From contig JACCWD010000055.1 in assembly GCA_013697825.1 (NCBI GenBank), forward strand, positions 1 to 46,233: a stretch of 46,233 nucleotides of DNA. The letters run 5' to 3'. This stretch comes from Rubrobacter sp. Its GTDB lineage: Bacteria; Actinomycetota; Rubrobacteria; Rubrobacterales; Rubrobacteraceae. Each line of letters begins with the position of its first letter. The stretch's first letter is position 1. The notes below the pieces were generated by a model. The model was not told where the DNA came from and made no database searches. It worked only from the letters and a program-made list of their open reading frames with translations. The position numbers were made by a program, and so were the translations under genes. Below are positions 1-9,016 of the stretch, piece by piece.

Positions 1-111
1 TTCGGCGAATTGAGCCGCATGTTCTCAAGAAAGATCCACGCGGTGACGGCGAGGGGCTTCGAGCTAAAGATAGTCTGCTTCCTTCTGGCTTTTTCCATCC
101 AATGCCTGTAG
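1..111 (+). pseudogene. Transposase C-terminal fragment at window edge
   Basis: An open frame enters from the left edge and stops at TAG 109-111. The visible 36 residues contain RKIHAVTARGFELKIV followed by a hydrophobic tail, a pattern like the C-terminus of IS982/IS4-type DDE transposases. The family is assigned from memory of such tails only, and the rest lies outside the window, so it cannot be said whether the gene is complete. The following bases (about 112-135) may include the right end of the element, but the opposite end is not visible, so the inverted repeat cannot be checked. Confidence 0.45.
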
Positions 112-176
112 GGGGCAACTCAGGTTAATAGACTATACGGACTCGTGGACGGAACTCTTTAAACTGGGGGTGGAAT

Positions 177-1364
177 ATGAACTTCGGACTCACGAAGGAG
201 CAAAGGGAAATCAAAGACCGAGCCGCGAACTTCGCCGACGAACACCTCGCACCGCAAGCCGCCGCGCTCGACCTCGAAGACCGCTTTCCGAAACATACGT
301 TCGAGGAACTCGCGGACATGGGCCTCATGGGACTTTGCGTTCCGAAGGAATACGATGGGATGGGCGCGGACTTCGTTTCGTACATCCTCATGCTCGAGGA
401 ATTCAGCCGGGCGGACGCCGGGGTCGGGGCGACGCTCGCCGTCCATACGAGCGCGGGTACGCTTCCCATACTCCTCTTCGGAAGCGAGGAGCAAAAAACG
501 AAATGGGTTCCCGAACTCGCTCGCGGGGAGAGGATCGGGTGCTTCGCGCTGACCGAACCCGCCATCGGCTCCGACACTTCGGCGATGGAGGCGAAGGCGG
601 AGAAGGTCGATGGCGGGTACCGGCTTTCGGGGCATAAACAATGGATCACGAACGGAAGGGTCGCCGGAACCGGAATATTCTTCGCCCGCGCCCCCGAGGG
701 CGTCTCCGCCTTCATCATCCCGATGGACGCGGAGGGAATGTCCTTCGGCCACCACGCGAAGAAGATGGGCGTCATCTCCGCGACGACGGACGACGTTCTC
801 CTCGACGATGTTTTCGTCCCGGATGAAGACCGCCTCCTCGAAGAAGGGAGGGGGCTTCGGGTCGCGCTCGGCACCCTCGACCCCGGACGGGTCGGCATCG
901 CCGCGCAAGCCGTCGGGATTGCTGAGGCGGCCTTCCGCCACGCGACGAAGTTCGCCTCCGAGCGCGAAACCTTCGGCAAGCCCATAGCCGAGCATCAAGC
1001 CATAGCCTTCAAACTCGCCGACATGCAAACCAAAATAAAGGCCGCCCGCCTCCTCACGCACGAAGCCGCGTGGATGAAGGACAACGGAGAGCGCGTCACC
1101 GAGGCTGGGGCGAGAGCCAAACTCTTCGCCTCGCAAACCGCCAACGAGGTCGCATACGAAGCCGTCCAAATCTTCGGGGGCCGCGGATACATGAAAGACG
1201 AAAGCCCCGTCGAGAGAATGTACCGCGACGCGAGGGTCACGGAAATATACGAAGGAACGAGCGAAATACAAAGGCTCGTCATCTCACGCGCCATTTTGAA
1301 AGAACATGCGGCCTCTCTCGAAACCCCCGCCGGGGTCGAAGGTTCGCGGGCGGTGGTGGGATAG
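177..1364 (+). CDS. Acyl-CoA dehydrogenase (short/branched-chain type)
   Basis: This 395-residue protein is a flavin-dependent acyl-CoA dehydrogenase that would make the alpha,beta-double bond in a short or branched acyl-CoA and pass electrons to ETF. Its length is normal for the family. Visible landmarks are the FAD-contacting stretch FALTEPAIGSD, the WITNG segment, the C-terminal QIFGGRGYMKD motif and YEGTSEIQR, where Glu359 is the expected catalytic base at the position used by short- and branched-chain enzymes. The ATG at 177 follows a G-rich ribosome site. No operon partner is adjacent, but an isobutyryl-CoA-mutase-like gene and branched-chain 2-oxo acid dehydrogenase genes lie 9-18 kb downstream, so isobutyryl-CoA is a possible substrate. 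Substrate assignment is inference. Confidence 0.9.
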   Translation: MNFGLTKEQREIKDRAANFADEHLAPQAAALDLEDRFPKHTFEELADMGLMGLCVPKEYDGMGADFVSYILMLEEFSRADAGVGATLAVHTSAGTLPILLFGSEEQKTKWVPELARGERIGCFALTEPAIGSDTSAMEAKAEKVDGGYRLSGHKQWITNGRVAGTGIFFARAPEGVSAFIIPMDAEGMSFGHHAKKMGVISATTDDVLLDDVFVPDEDRLLEEGRGLRVALGTLDPGRVGIAAQAVGIAEAAFRHATKFASERETFGKPIAEHQAIAFKLADMQTKIKAARLLTHEAAWMKDNGERVTEAGARAKLFASQTANEVAYEAVQIFGGRGYMKDESPVERMYRDARVTEIYEGTSEIQRLVISRAILKEHAASLETPAGVEGSRAVVG

Positions 1365-1378
1365 CGAGCGAAGCTCTC

Positions 1379-1431
1379 GGTTCTCGGTTTTCAGTTCTCG
1401 GTTCTCGGCTAAAAACTGAAAACCGAGAACC
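1379..1431. repeat. Perfect 18-bp inverted repeat after the acyl-CoA dehydrogenase
   Basis: GGTTCTCGGTTTTCAGTT at 1379-1396 is exactly complementary to 1414-1431, with a 17-base loop that itself repeats GGTTCTCGG. It lies 15 bases after the acyl-CoA dehydrogenase stop. It could act as a transcription terminator, although no T-run follows, or it may be a copy of a short mobile repeat. The rest of 1365-1542 shows no gene. Confidence 0.75.
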
Positions 1432-1542
1432 GGAGCCACCGAAGGGAGCGACCAAACCTGAGCGAAGCGACCCGCCGTGATCTCTTCCACTTTGCCTTCC
1501 ACCGCTCTCGCCTCGCCGTGATAGCTTTACGAGGCTCGTATC

Positions 1543-2944
1543 ATGGAAGGCGCGTTCGAAAATAACCGAGAACTCCGAAAAGGCATATTCACGAACCGGG
1601 TTTCGTCCCTCTTTCGACGCTCTCCGGTTTCTTCTTTGCCTCGTTTTCCTCGCGGGATATTTTTGGTCGAGTCTCGCTCCGAGTCCTCTTGCGACCGGAG
1701 TGTTTCTCGTTTCGGGACTCGCGATGCTCGGGCTTTCGGTTCCGCGCTCGACTTCGTTCCATAAGGGACTCGCCGGGGCGGCTTTCGTCGCTTTTGGGGC
1801 GGCGTTTCTCTCGGGGAGCTTCGAGGCCACCTTTTTTGTCGAGGGGCTTCCGGCTTATTTCGGGATCGTGGCGGTGCTTCTGGTTTTGAGTTTGGCGGGA
1901 TACCCGATACGGGCCGCGAGGTACGAGGCGCAAATCCGAAGCCTCATGGCGGCGCTCACGCGGCGGGGGGCGGGGCCGAAGGCGACCGCCGGGGTGATGG
2001 GGCATCTCCTCGGGGCGGTTCTCGACGTGGGAAGCTATGTTCTCGTGGATGTGATCTTCGCCCGCGCCGCGCCGAAGGAGCGGGTCGCCGCGTTGAAATG
2101 GTCCGCCCGAGGCTTTTCCTTCGTCCCTTTGTGGACGAACATAAACCTCCTCACCGCGACGGTCATCACCCTCACCGGGGTCACGTACCTCGGCTTCCTC
2201 GCCGTCTCGCTCCCGTTCGTCGTGGTTGGCGTCGCGCTCCTCGTCTTCTTCGCACAGCGCGAGGGGGGAGAGGTCGAGGGCGGGATGAACGATCCCCTCG
2301 ACCGGGGCGCGGCGGCGGTCGTCATGTATCCGATCTCGCTCATAATCATGGTCGCGCTCGTGAATTATCTCCTCCCGAACCTTTCATTGACAACGGCCAT
2401 CGCCGTCACCATCGCGGTGGTCGTCGTCGCCATCGCCTCCTTCGCGGCGTTCTCGATGCGAGCATCTTCGCCGCTCGCCCGGCTCGGCTCGGAGACTCGG
2501 GGGTCGCTCGTGAACTCGCACATGGAGTTCGCGCTCTTCGGTTCGGCGGGTGTCCTCGTCCTCTCGCTCGACGCGCTCGGGTTTCTGGAGCCGCTCGGCG
2601 GGCTTCTCCGGGGGATGCCGGAGTACGCCGTCCCGCTCGCGCTCGCCGGGGTCGTCGCGCTCGGCTTCGTCGCCGGGATACACGTTCTTCCGATGGTTCT
2701 CCTCATCCACTCGACGTTTCCATTGGATGGAGGAAGCTCTCCCGCATTGTGGGCCGTGGCGATCATCATCGGGTGCCAGGCCGCGCTCCTCGCCACGCCC
2801 TTCTCGAACTCCGTCACCATGATCTCACGCCTCTCGGGCGAGCATCCCATAAAGAGCGGCCCGAAGGAAAACTGGCGGTTCTCATTGTTCGTCGCCGTCG
2901 CGGGGGCCGCGTACCTCGTGGTGATGACGGCGATTCTCGTATGA
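1543..2944 (+). pseudogene. Polytopic membrane permease, ion-transporter-superfamily-like, 5' frameshift
   Basis: The frame ending at 2944 encodes a very hydrophobic protein with roughly ten membrane segments; from a GTG at 1700 it would have 414 residues. However, the same frame is open far upstream and encodes a clear membrane segment (FLLCLVFLAGYFW) before that GTG, with no usable start. An ATG at 1543 with a GAGG site at 1531-1534 lies in another frame. Removing one A from the run at 1578-1581 joins the two frames into one protein starting MEGAFENNRELRK. The segment FVPLWTNINLLTATVITLTG resembles anion/ion-transporter (IT) superfamily permeases, but the substrate is unknown. It may be a real frameshift, a sequencing error, or a gene that truly starts at 1700. 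Confidence 0.6.
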
Positions 2945-3005
2945 AGCGGTTTGCGAAAAGGGCGAGTCTTTCCGCAAAACCAAAAACCAAAAAAGCGTCT
3001 CCCTT

Positions 3006-3022
3006 CACAACGCGGTGTTGTG
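3006..3022. repeat. Inverted repeat CACAAC-N5-GTTGTG overlapping a -35 box
   Basis: CACAAC (3006-3011) and GTTGTG (3017-3022) form a perfect palindrome around five bases. It overlaps the proposed -35 hexamer of the helicase promoter, so it could be an operator. It is too short to judge on its own. Confidence 0.35.
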
Positions 3023-3045
3023 CGAAGCTCTTCGCCGGATATACT
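3018..3045 (+). promoter_or_regulatory. Promoter of the DEAD-box helicase gene
   Basis: TTGTGC at 3018-3023 and TATACT at 3040-3045 are separated by 16 bases and fit a housekeeping sigma promoter. Transcription would start near 3052, leaving a leader of about 160 nt before the helicase ATG. Confidence 0.5.
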
Positions 3046-3083
3046 CGCGGTGCTTAATAAATAGAAATACGTCCACATTTTCC

Positions 3084-3115
3084 GAGGCGCGTACTTTTGG
3101 AAGCGCCTCTTTTTT
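3084..3115 (+). terminator. Intrinsic terminator inside the helicase leader
   Basis: GAGGCGC (3084-3090) pairs with GCGCCTC (3103-3109) and six T residues follow at 3110-3115. This is a textbook terminator, but it lies downstream of the proposed promoter and upstream of the helicase, so it may attenuate that gene. It could instead end the upstream permease transcript. A second small hairpin, CCTCTC/GAGAGG, lies at 3131-3146. Confidence 0.7.
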
Positions 3116-3210
3116 GTGCCAAGTGCTTGTCCTCTCCTCCGAGAGGTCGCCCATGATGACGTAGCTTTTTATTGGCGGCCACTATAAACGGAAAGAGGAA
3201 GGAAGCATAT

Positions 3211-4362
3211 ATGACCATCGAAGCACTACCCGAGGCGACCCACGCCTCATTCTCGGATTTCCCGGTATCGGGGGCGACGCGAAAGGCCATCTCCGAGCAA
3301 GGATGGGACGTTCCCACCGAGATCCAAAACCTGACGATCCCCGCTCTCCTCGACGGCGAGGATGTCGTCGGACTCGCCCAAACCGGGAGCGGGAAGACCG
3401 CCGCGTTTTTGATACCGCTGGTCGAGGCGATGGAGCGGAACGCGCGGGGCATACAAGCCCTCATCATCACCCCGACGCGCGAACTCGCCTCGCAAGCCGC
3501 CGACGAACTCAAAAGCCTCTCGCGCCATGAGCCGGTCAAGCCCGTCGTCCTTTGCGGCGGCACTTCCATAAAGCCGCAGATAAACGCATTGCGCGGTCGC
3601 GCCACCAAAGTCGCCGTCGGGACTCCGGGGCGTATTCTGGATCACCTCCAAAGAGGAACCCTCCAGCTCGGCTCCGTGAAATACCTCGTCCTTGACGAGG
3701 CGGACCGGATGCTCGACATGGGCTTCGCCCCGGATGTCGGGCGAATACTCTCCCACACCCCGGACGCCCGCCAGACCGCCCTCTTCTCGGCGACGATGCC
3801 GAAGGAGATAAAGGGCATCGTCAACCGCCACATGCGCTCCCCGCGCTGGGTCGCCGTCGAGACGTCGGCCCCGACGGTGGACACGGTGGAGCAGGTTTAC
3901 TACCGCGTTGATGGGAAAGAAAAAACCACCGCCCTCAAAACTCTCATAGACGCGGAGGAGAAGCCGCTCGTCATAGTCTTCCGGCGGACGAAGCGGGGCG
4001 CGAAGAACCTCCACCGCCAACTCGAACGGCAAGGATACAAAGCGGGGCTCCTCCACGGCGGGAAGACGCAGTCGCAGCGCACAAAGGCTCTCGAATCTTT
4101 CAATATGGGGCGGACGCGCATCCTCGTTGCGACGAACGTGGCGGCCCGCGGGCTCGACATCCCGAACGTCTCGCACGTCATAAACTACGACCTCCCGGAG
4201 GACGTGGACACGTACGTGCATCGCATCGGGAGGACGGCGCGGGCCGGGAAGCACGGGGTCGCGGTTTCGCTCATCGGCGAGGCCGAGGTGCGGGAATTTA
4301 GGCAAATAACGAAGAGGCTCCCGGTCGAGGTGCGCGAGAGCCGGCTTCCGAAGAGCGCGTGA
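3211..4362 (+). CDS. DEAD-box ATP-dependent RNA helicase
   Basis: The 383-residue protein is a core DEAD-box helicase that unwinds short RNA duplexes, typically in ribosome assembly, mRNA decay or cold adaptation. All core motifs are present in order: the Q motif (about residues 14-39), Walker A AQTGSGKT (56-63), PTRELA (88-93), DEAD (162-165), SAT (193-195), ARGLD and HRIGRTARAG. It lacks the basic C-terminal extension found in many bacterial members, so the partner RNA is not predictable. The frame is open to a TTG at 3172, but ATG 3211 is preferred because GAGGAAGGA lies seven bases upstream. A promoter, a terminator hairpin and a second hairpin in the leader suggest post-initiation control. 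Confidence 0.93.
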   Translation: MTIEALPEATHASFSDFPVSGATRKAISEQGWDVPTEIQNLTIPALLDGEDVVGLAQTGSGKTAAFLIPLVEAMERNARGIQALIITPTRELASQAADELKSLSRHEPVKPVVLCGGTSIKPQINALRGRATKVAVGTPGRILDHLQRGTLQLGSVKYLVLDEADRMLDMGFAPDVGRILSHTPDARQTALFSATMPKEIKGIVNRHMRSPRWVAVETSAPTVDTVEQVYYRVDGKEKTTALKTLIDAEEKPLVIVFRRTKRGAKNLHRQLERQGYKAGLLHGGKTQSQRTKALESFNMGRTRILVATNVAARGLDIPNVSHVINYDLPEDVDTYVHRIGRTARAGKHGVAVSLIGEAEVREFRQITKRLPVEVRESRLPKSA

Positions 4363-4384
4363 GGCGGTTTTCTCCGAAACCCGC

Positions 4385-4428
4385 GCCGTTAGCGGTCGGC
4401 GATTAACTTTTTGTCAACCGCCAACGGC
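4385..4428. terminator. Bidirectional terminator-like hairpin between convergent genes
   Basis: GCCGTTAGCGGT (4385-4396) pairs with ACCGCCAACGGC (4417-4428) with one G-T position. It lies between the stops of the helicase (plus) and the glycerophosphodiesterase (minus). Confidence 0.55.
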
Positions 4429-4444
4429 TAAAAGCTACAAACGA

Positions 4445-5320
4445 TCACGCCTCGGCGCGTCGGGCGAGTATTTCGGACAGCGTCTCCGGGCGGTCGGTCA
4501 TTATTCCGTCGGCCCCGAGGTCGAGGAGGCGTTCCATTTCCCTCGCTTCGTTTATCGTCCACACGTCCACGACGATGCTCCGGCTGTGGGCCGCGGCGAT
4601 GAAGCGGGGGGTGGCGATGGCAAGTCCTTTGTATTCGGGTGGAATTTGGAGTGAATCGTAGGCTGGATCGAGCGCCCACGCCACGCGGAGTTTGCTCGCC
4701 AAAAAGAACGCGGCGACTTCGCGCTGTGAGGCTCCGGTGGCGATTCGCCCCTCCGAAAGCTCGCGGAAGCGTCCGATGACCCCGCCGTCCTCCGAGACGA
4801 CGAGGACGCGGCTTTCCGCCCGAGCGCCAGCGCCCGCTATGTCCGCGAGAACGCCCTCCGCCGCGTCGCTCTCCCCCCCTTTTATCTCCACGTTCACGAA
4901 GGTGTCGGGGTATCGGCGGAGCGTCTCTTCCAATGTGGGTATTGTGAGTCCCGCGTCCCGATACCCCCCGAAGCGGTGTCCGGCGTCGAGGGCGCGAAGC
5001 TCCGCGAGCGTCATCCCCCGGACCGCGCCCGCGCCGTCGGTGGTGCGGTTTACGAGTTCGTCGTGGATGACGGCGATTTGGCGGTCTTTCGTCATTCGGA
5101 CATCGAGTTCGAGGGCGTCGGCTCCGGCGGAGACCGCCGCATCGAAGGCCGCGAGGGTGTTCTCCGGCGCAGAGGCCGACGCCCCCCGATGCGCGAAGTT
5201 CACGGGACGATCCCCGGGCGCCGATCGCTCCCGAGTCTCGGACTTTTCCGGGAACGCCGGGATAGCGACGAAGAAGGCCAGAAAAACAAAGATCACCGTT
5301 GGGAACCATATCCTTGCCAC
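4445..5320 (-). CDS. Secreted glycerophosphodiester phosphodiesterase
   Basis: This 291-residue protein hydrolyses glycerophosphodiesters to glycerol 3-phosphate and an alcohol. Residues 5-21 form a hydrophobic signal or anchor, so it probably acts outside the membrane. Family residues are clear: the catalytic HRG at 44-46, ENT at 53-55, the metal ligands in ELDV (Glu71, Asp73) and the second histidine His86 in IHDE; the later IEIKGG-like strand appears as VNVEIKGG. The start is GTG at 5318-5320; no Shine-Dalgarno sequence is seen, so the start is only fairly sure. The gene stands alone and converges on the helicase, sharing the hairpin between them. It may serve phosphate or glycerol scavenging from lipids. 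Confidence 0.88.
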   Translation of the reverse strand: MARIWFPTVIFVFLAFFVAIPAFPEKSETRERSAPGDRPVNFAHRGASASAPENTLAAFDAAVSAGADALELDVRMTKDRQIAVIHDELVNRTTDGAGAVRGMTLAELRALDAGHRFGGYRDAGLTIPTLEETLRRYPDTFVNVEIKGGESDAAEGVLADIAGAGARAESRVLVVSEDGGVIGRFRELSEGRIATGASQREVAAFFLASKLRVAWALDPAYDSLQIPPEYKGLAIATPRFIAAAHSRSIVVDVWTINEAREMERLLDLGADGIMTDRPETLSEILARRAEA

Positions 5321-5548
5321 GGATGGAAAATATCACGGAAGGGCGGCCTTCGCGAGATCGTCGGGTGTGTTCACTCCGCGTATCTCGTGAGTTCGGGTAA
5401 GGCGTGGAGGCGAGAACCCCGCGATGCGGACACATTCCGTCGAGTGGGAAGACGAAGGTATCGAGGCGAAGCGAGACTCCCGACCCCGACTTCCCAGAGC
5501 GTCCGCGCGAAACCTCGATTTTCGAGAATACTTTTGTAAACTCGCGGC

Positions 5549-6280
5549 GTGGCCTTTCGCAAGCTCATCCTCCTTTTTATCGCGGTGATTCTCGCGCTTG
5601 CCTCATGCGCCTCCGACGAGAGTTCGACGACTTATGTCTCGCTCGGTGATTCTCTGGCGGTCGGGGTCGGGGCTTCCGATCCGGGGGAACTCGGATACAC
5701 GCCCCTTTTCCGCGAATCCCTCGCCGAGGAGACCGGGGACGACGTGCGCCTCGTGAGGCTCGGCCTCTCCGGCGAGACGAGCGGGAGCTTCATCGGAGCA
5801 TACCCGGACGGAGATTCACAACTCGTCCGGGCGGAGGAGGCCGTGGGCGAGAATCCCGGCACGGTCGCCACCCTCTCTCTCGGCGGCAACGACCTCGTAG
5901 GCGCGGGCGACACCGACGCCGAGCGCGAGGCCGCGATCGTCCGATACGGACAAAACCTCGATTACATCCTCGGCGTCCTCGAAAACGCCTCCGAACCTCC
6001 GCCGCGCGTGACGGTGCTCGCGCTTTACAACCCCGCTCCGGGCAGCTTCACCGACGAGTGGACCGGACGTTTGAACGCCGAGATACGAGCCGTCGCCGAC
6101 CGCCACGACACCGTTTCCGTCGCCGACGGCGACCGGGCCTTCGAGGGAAACGAGGAAGAATACGCCCGCCACTCCGAATACCCGTGGGACATACACCCGA
6201 CGGACGCCGGGTACCGTGCGCTCGCGGAGGCTTTCGAGGAGGCTCGCTTCGCTCGCGGGGAGTCGGGAGCCGCTCGCTGA
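5549..6280 (+). CDS. SGNH/GDSL-family lipoprotein esterase
   Basis: The 243-residue protein starts with GTG and has a lipoprotein signal peptide ending in the lipobox LASC, with Cys20 as the lipid-bearing residue. The SGNH hydrolase blocks follow: GDSL at 33-36 with nucleophile Ser35, the GGND block with Asn114, and DIHP near 214-217 with the catalytic Asp and His. It should be a surface-bound esterase, lipase or acyl-hydrolase; the substrate is unknown. The last residues and the stop codon fall inside a dispersed 41-bp repeat (6258-6298), so the C-terminus may have been remodelled by that repeat. Confidence 0.88.
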   Translation: MAFRKLILLFIAVILALASCASDESSTTYVSLGDSLAVGVGASDPGELGYTPLFRESLAEETGDDVRLVRLGLSGETSGSFIGAYPDGDSQLVRAEEAVGENPGTVATLSLGGNDLVGAGDTDAEREAAIVRYGQNLDYILGVLENASEPPPRVTVLALYNPAPGSFTDEWTGRLNAEIRAVADRHDTVSVADGDRAFEGNEEEYARHSEYPWDIHPTDAGYRALAEAFEEARFARGESGAAR

Positions 6281-6298
6281 CGCTCGCTTCGGGAGTCG
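6258..6298. repeat. Dispersed 41-bp repeat, copy 1
   Basis: The 41 bases here are identical to 36198-36238. The repeat begins GGGAGTCGGGAGCC and ends CTTCGGGAGTCG. It overlaps the last codons and stop of the SGNH gene. Further degenerate similarity continues into 6335-6420 (TCGAGTCC, then CGGGCGGGAA, then TCGAGAAC) matching the order in 36285-36345, which suggests a longer decayed element. Confidence 0.8.
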
Positions 6299-6602
6299 AG
6301 AGTCGATAAAGGCTTGTGATCGAAACACCGTGCGGCTCGGAATCATCCGGTCGAGTCCGACGGGAGCTTCTCGGGCGGGAAAACGGAAGTATCGAAAGTG
6401 AGCGTCTCGAGAACGCCCCGACTCATACCGATCTCGGGTGAAGAGCGCTTCGTTTGCGAGGCTATGCCCTTCGGATCGGGAAGAGCCCCTTTGTGAGCGC
6501 GGGCGTCCTCGCCCGCATGAGCGGAGGCGAGCCTCATGCAGTATTCAACCGGACTCGGTATCACGAAGCGAGTGAAAGCGGGCGCCTCGCGACTTCACGG
6601 CT
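6281..6602. other. 322-bp intergenic region without a gene
   Basis: This gap lies between the convergent SGNH and MMPL genes. Apart from the end of the 41-bp repeat and its degenerate extension, no coding frame with a ribosome site, no tRNA and no clear terminator with a T-run is seen. Confidence 0.6.
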
Positions 6603-8885
6603 TTATCCCCGACTCTTTCTCGCGGGCCAAAAACCCACCCTCCCCGCGAGGATCGCCAGAGACGGGACGAGGAATATTCGGATCACGAAGGCGTCGAGGA
6701 GGACTCCGGCGGCGACGGTGAGCCCGATCTGCTGGAAATCCTGAAGTGGTATGAGCGCGAGGAGCGCGAAGGAGGCGGCGAGGGCGAGGCCGGCGGCGTT
6801 TATGGTCCGCCCCGTCCCGGCGAGCGCGGCTCCCACGGCTTCTCTGAGCGGCTTCGTTCGCCCCTCGTCTTTTATGGCGGCCATTATGAAGATGTTGTAA
6901 TCGCTGCCGAGGGCGACGAGGAGGAGAAACAATGCGAACGGCACGTAATATACGACTCCTTCGTGGCCGAGGATGTTTTGGAAGAACACCGTCGCCGCGC
7001 CGAGCGTCGCCGCGAAGCCGAGCGCGGTGGCGGCGAGGAGGTATATCGGGGCGATGGGGGTTCGGAGGAGGAGCGAGAGTACGATGAAGGTGGCGGCGAA
7101 GACGAGTGGGGCGAGGCGGGTGAGGTCGTCCTCGGAGACGGAGCGGGCCTCCGCCGCGAGCACGGCTTGCCCCCCGGCGGACGCCTCCGCCCCTTCGAGG
7201 CCCGCCCGGTCGAGCATCGCGGGGAGGTCATCGCGGAGGGTTTGTATTTGATCGAGTGATTCGGGCGAGTACGGGTCTCCATAGAAAACGAGGACGAAGC
7301 GGGCCGCCGAGCCGTCCGGCGCCAAAAACTCCACGCCCGGCACGAGGGACGAGTCGTCCGGGCCGATGACGGCGGCGTACCCGCCGGAGAACCACATCTC
7401 GTTTTTCAATCTTTCGAGGTTCGAGGTGTTCAAGTTTTCGCCGCCGACGATGACGTTGACGGGGGCGAGGATGCCGGAGGGGAAGCCTTCGGAGAGGGCC
7501 GCGTATCCGCGGGAGGCCGGGGCGTCTTCGGGGAGGGCTTGAATTTGGTCGAAGCCGACCCGGAGGCCGAAAATGCCGAGCGACGCCGTGAGGAGTATGG
7601 CGGCGAGCACGGCGACGATGGCGGCCGGATGCCTTTCGACGAGTCCGGCGCGTCTTCGGGCTTCGCCGGAGAACCGGAGTCCGCCGAACGCGAGCCTTCC
7701 GAAGACCGCGAGGAGAGCCGGAACGAGCGTCAAAGTCACGAGGGTGGCAACGAGGAGGGCGAGGGCGAGGCCCGGCCCGAGGGCGCGATAGATTTCGAGT
7801 TCCGCTCCGACGAGGACCATGAAGGCGGCTATGAGAACCGCCGCCGAGGAGGCGACGACCGCCCCGGCGCGGGCGACGCCTTCTCGGGCGGCATCTACGC
7901 GGTTCGCTCCGGCGGCGAGGGCTTGGCGGGTTCGGGAGAGGACGAAGAGCGAATAGTCCGTCCCGACCCCGAAGAGGAGGACGATGATCACCGGCTCGAC
8001 CTGCGAGGGGATTTGAACGCCGAGCATCTCCGCGAAGTACGCGAGGAGCCGAAGGGTCAAAAAGATCGCCACTCCGATGCTCGCGAGCGGCACGATCGGG
8101 GTGATCGGCGACCGGTACGTCACCGCGAGGATGAGGAATATGACCGCGAACGTCGCCACCGTGACCGTCGGGAGACTGTCGCGTATGGCGTTCGCGCTGT
8201 CGTTTTGGGCGGGTGCGATCCCGGTCGCCTCCACCCGTATGGAGCCGCCCCCGTCGTCCGCGAGATTCCGGGCTTCCTCGGTTCCGGTGCCGATGCCCGT
8301 GGGGCTTATTCCCGGCTCGAAGAAGAGAAGCACCGGGAGCGTGGTTTGCTCCTCGAATCCGGCGAGTCCCGAACCCTCGATGCCGACCGGAACCGCCCGC
8401 ACGAGCCGATACGGCCCATCCGGCCCGTCGAGAAGCGAGAGCCTCCGCTCGACCTCCGCGATCCCCGCCGCTCCGAAACCGTCCGGGTCGGAGAAAACGA
8501 GCATCGCCGGAGCCTCCACCACCCCGGAGAGCGCGAGTTCCGAACCCTCCGAACTCTCCGAAGGAACCCCCTCCGGCTCCGACGGGGGAGAGCTTTCACC
8601 CGGTTCCGTCGGAGGGGTGCTTTCGTCGGTTCCCGGTTCTTCGGCGGGCGGGGGGGTCGGGGCTTCCGGTTCCGCCGCTCCGTTTTGGGCGGGGTTCGCG
8701 GCGGGGCCGGAGACGAAATTGTCCGGTTCGGGGACGAGGTCGGAAAGGTTTCCGGTGATCCGGTCGTCGAGCGGGGGGAGGTAAAGGAACGCTCCGAGGG
8801 CGGCGAGCATCCAGAAAAGTATGACGAAATACCTCCCCTTCGCGACAAGAAGGCCGAGGAGGGAAAAGAAACCGGAGGACTTCAT
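6603..8885 (-). CDS. MMPL/RND-family membrane transporter
   Basis: The 760-residue protein is an MMPL-type RND permease that would export lipids or hydrophobic compounds using the proton gradient. It has the duplicated layout of the family: a first membrane helix (about 20-37), a large extracytoplasmic domain, a block of helices with GTDYSLFVLSR, a second extracytoplasmic domain, and a second helix block with GSDYNIFIMAAIKDE; these Asp-Tyr motifs are the proton-relay sites. After the first helix there is a low-complexity insertion rich in Pro, Glu and Ser (about residues 50-120), unusual in position and length and probably a flexible external linker. The gene is monocistronic, and no TetR-type regulator is next to it. 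Confidence 0.9.
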   Translation of the reverse strand: MKSSGFFSLLGLLVAKGRYFVILFWMLAALGAFLYLPPLDDRITGNLSDLVPEPDNFVSGPAANPAQNGAAEPEAPTPPPAEEPGTDESTPPTEPGESSPPSEPEGVPSESSEGSELALSGVVEAPAMLVFSDPDGFGAAGIAEVERRLSLLDGPDGPYRLVRAVPVGIEGSGLAGFEEQTTLPVLLFFEPGISPTGIGTGTEEARNLADDGGGSIRVEATGIAPAQNDSANAIRDSLPTVTVATFAVIFLILAVTYRSPITPIVPLASIGVAIFLTLRLLAYFAEMLGVQIPSQVEPVIIVLLFGVGTDYSLFVLSRTRQALAAGANRVDAAREGVARAGAVVASSAAVLIAAFMVLVGAELEIYRALGPGLALALLVATLVTLTLVPALLAVFGRLAFGGLRFSGEARRRAGLVERHPAAIVAVLAAILLTASLGIFGLRVGFDQIQALPEDAPASRGYAALSEGFPSGILAPVNVIVGGENLNTSNLERLKNEMWFSGGYAAVIGPDDSSLVPGVEFLAPDGSAARFVLVFYGDPYSPESLDQIQTLRDDLPAMLDRAGLEGAEASAGGQAVLAAEARSVSEDDLTRLAPLVFAATFIVLSLLLRTPIAPIYLLAATALGFAATLGAATVFFQNILGHEGVVYYVPFALFLLLVALGSDYNIFIMAAIKDEGRTKPLREAVGAALAGTGRTINAAGLALAASFALLALIPLQDFQQIGLTVAAGVLLDAFVIRIFLVPSLAILAGRVGFWPARKSRG

Positions 8886-9016
8886 GGCCGGGATTTTACA
8901 CGGAGTATGCGAATCGTCGCCTCCGGCTCGAAAGCGGCGAATTGAAGAGAGCCTTTATGAGACAAAGCCCTCCGTGGGCGCGGGCATTATTCCCCCGATT
9001 TATGTTTGGAAGGCGA

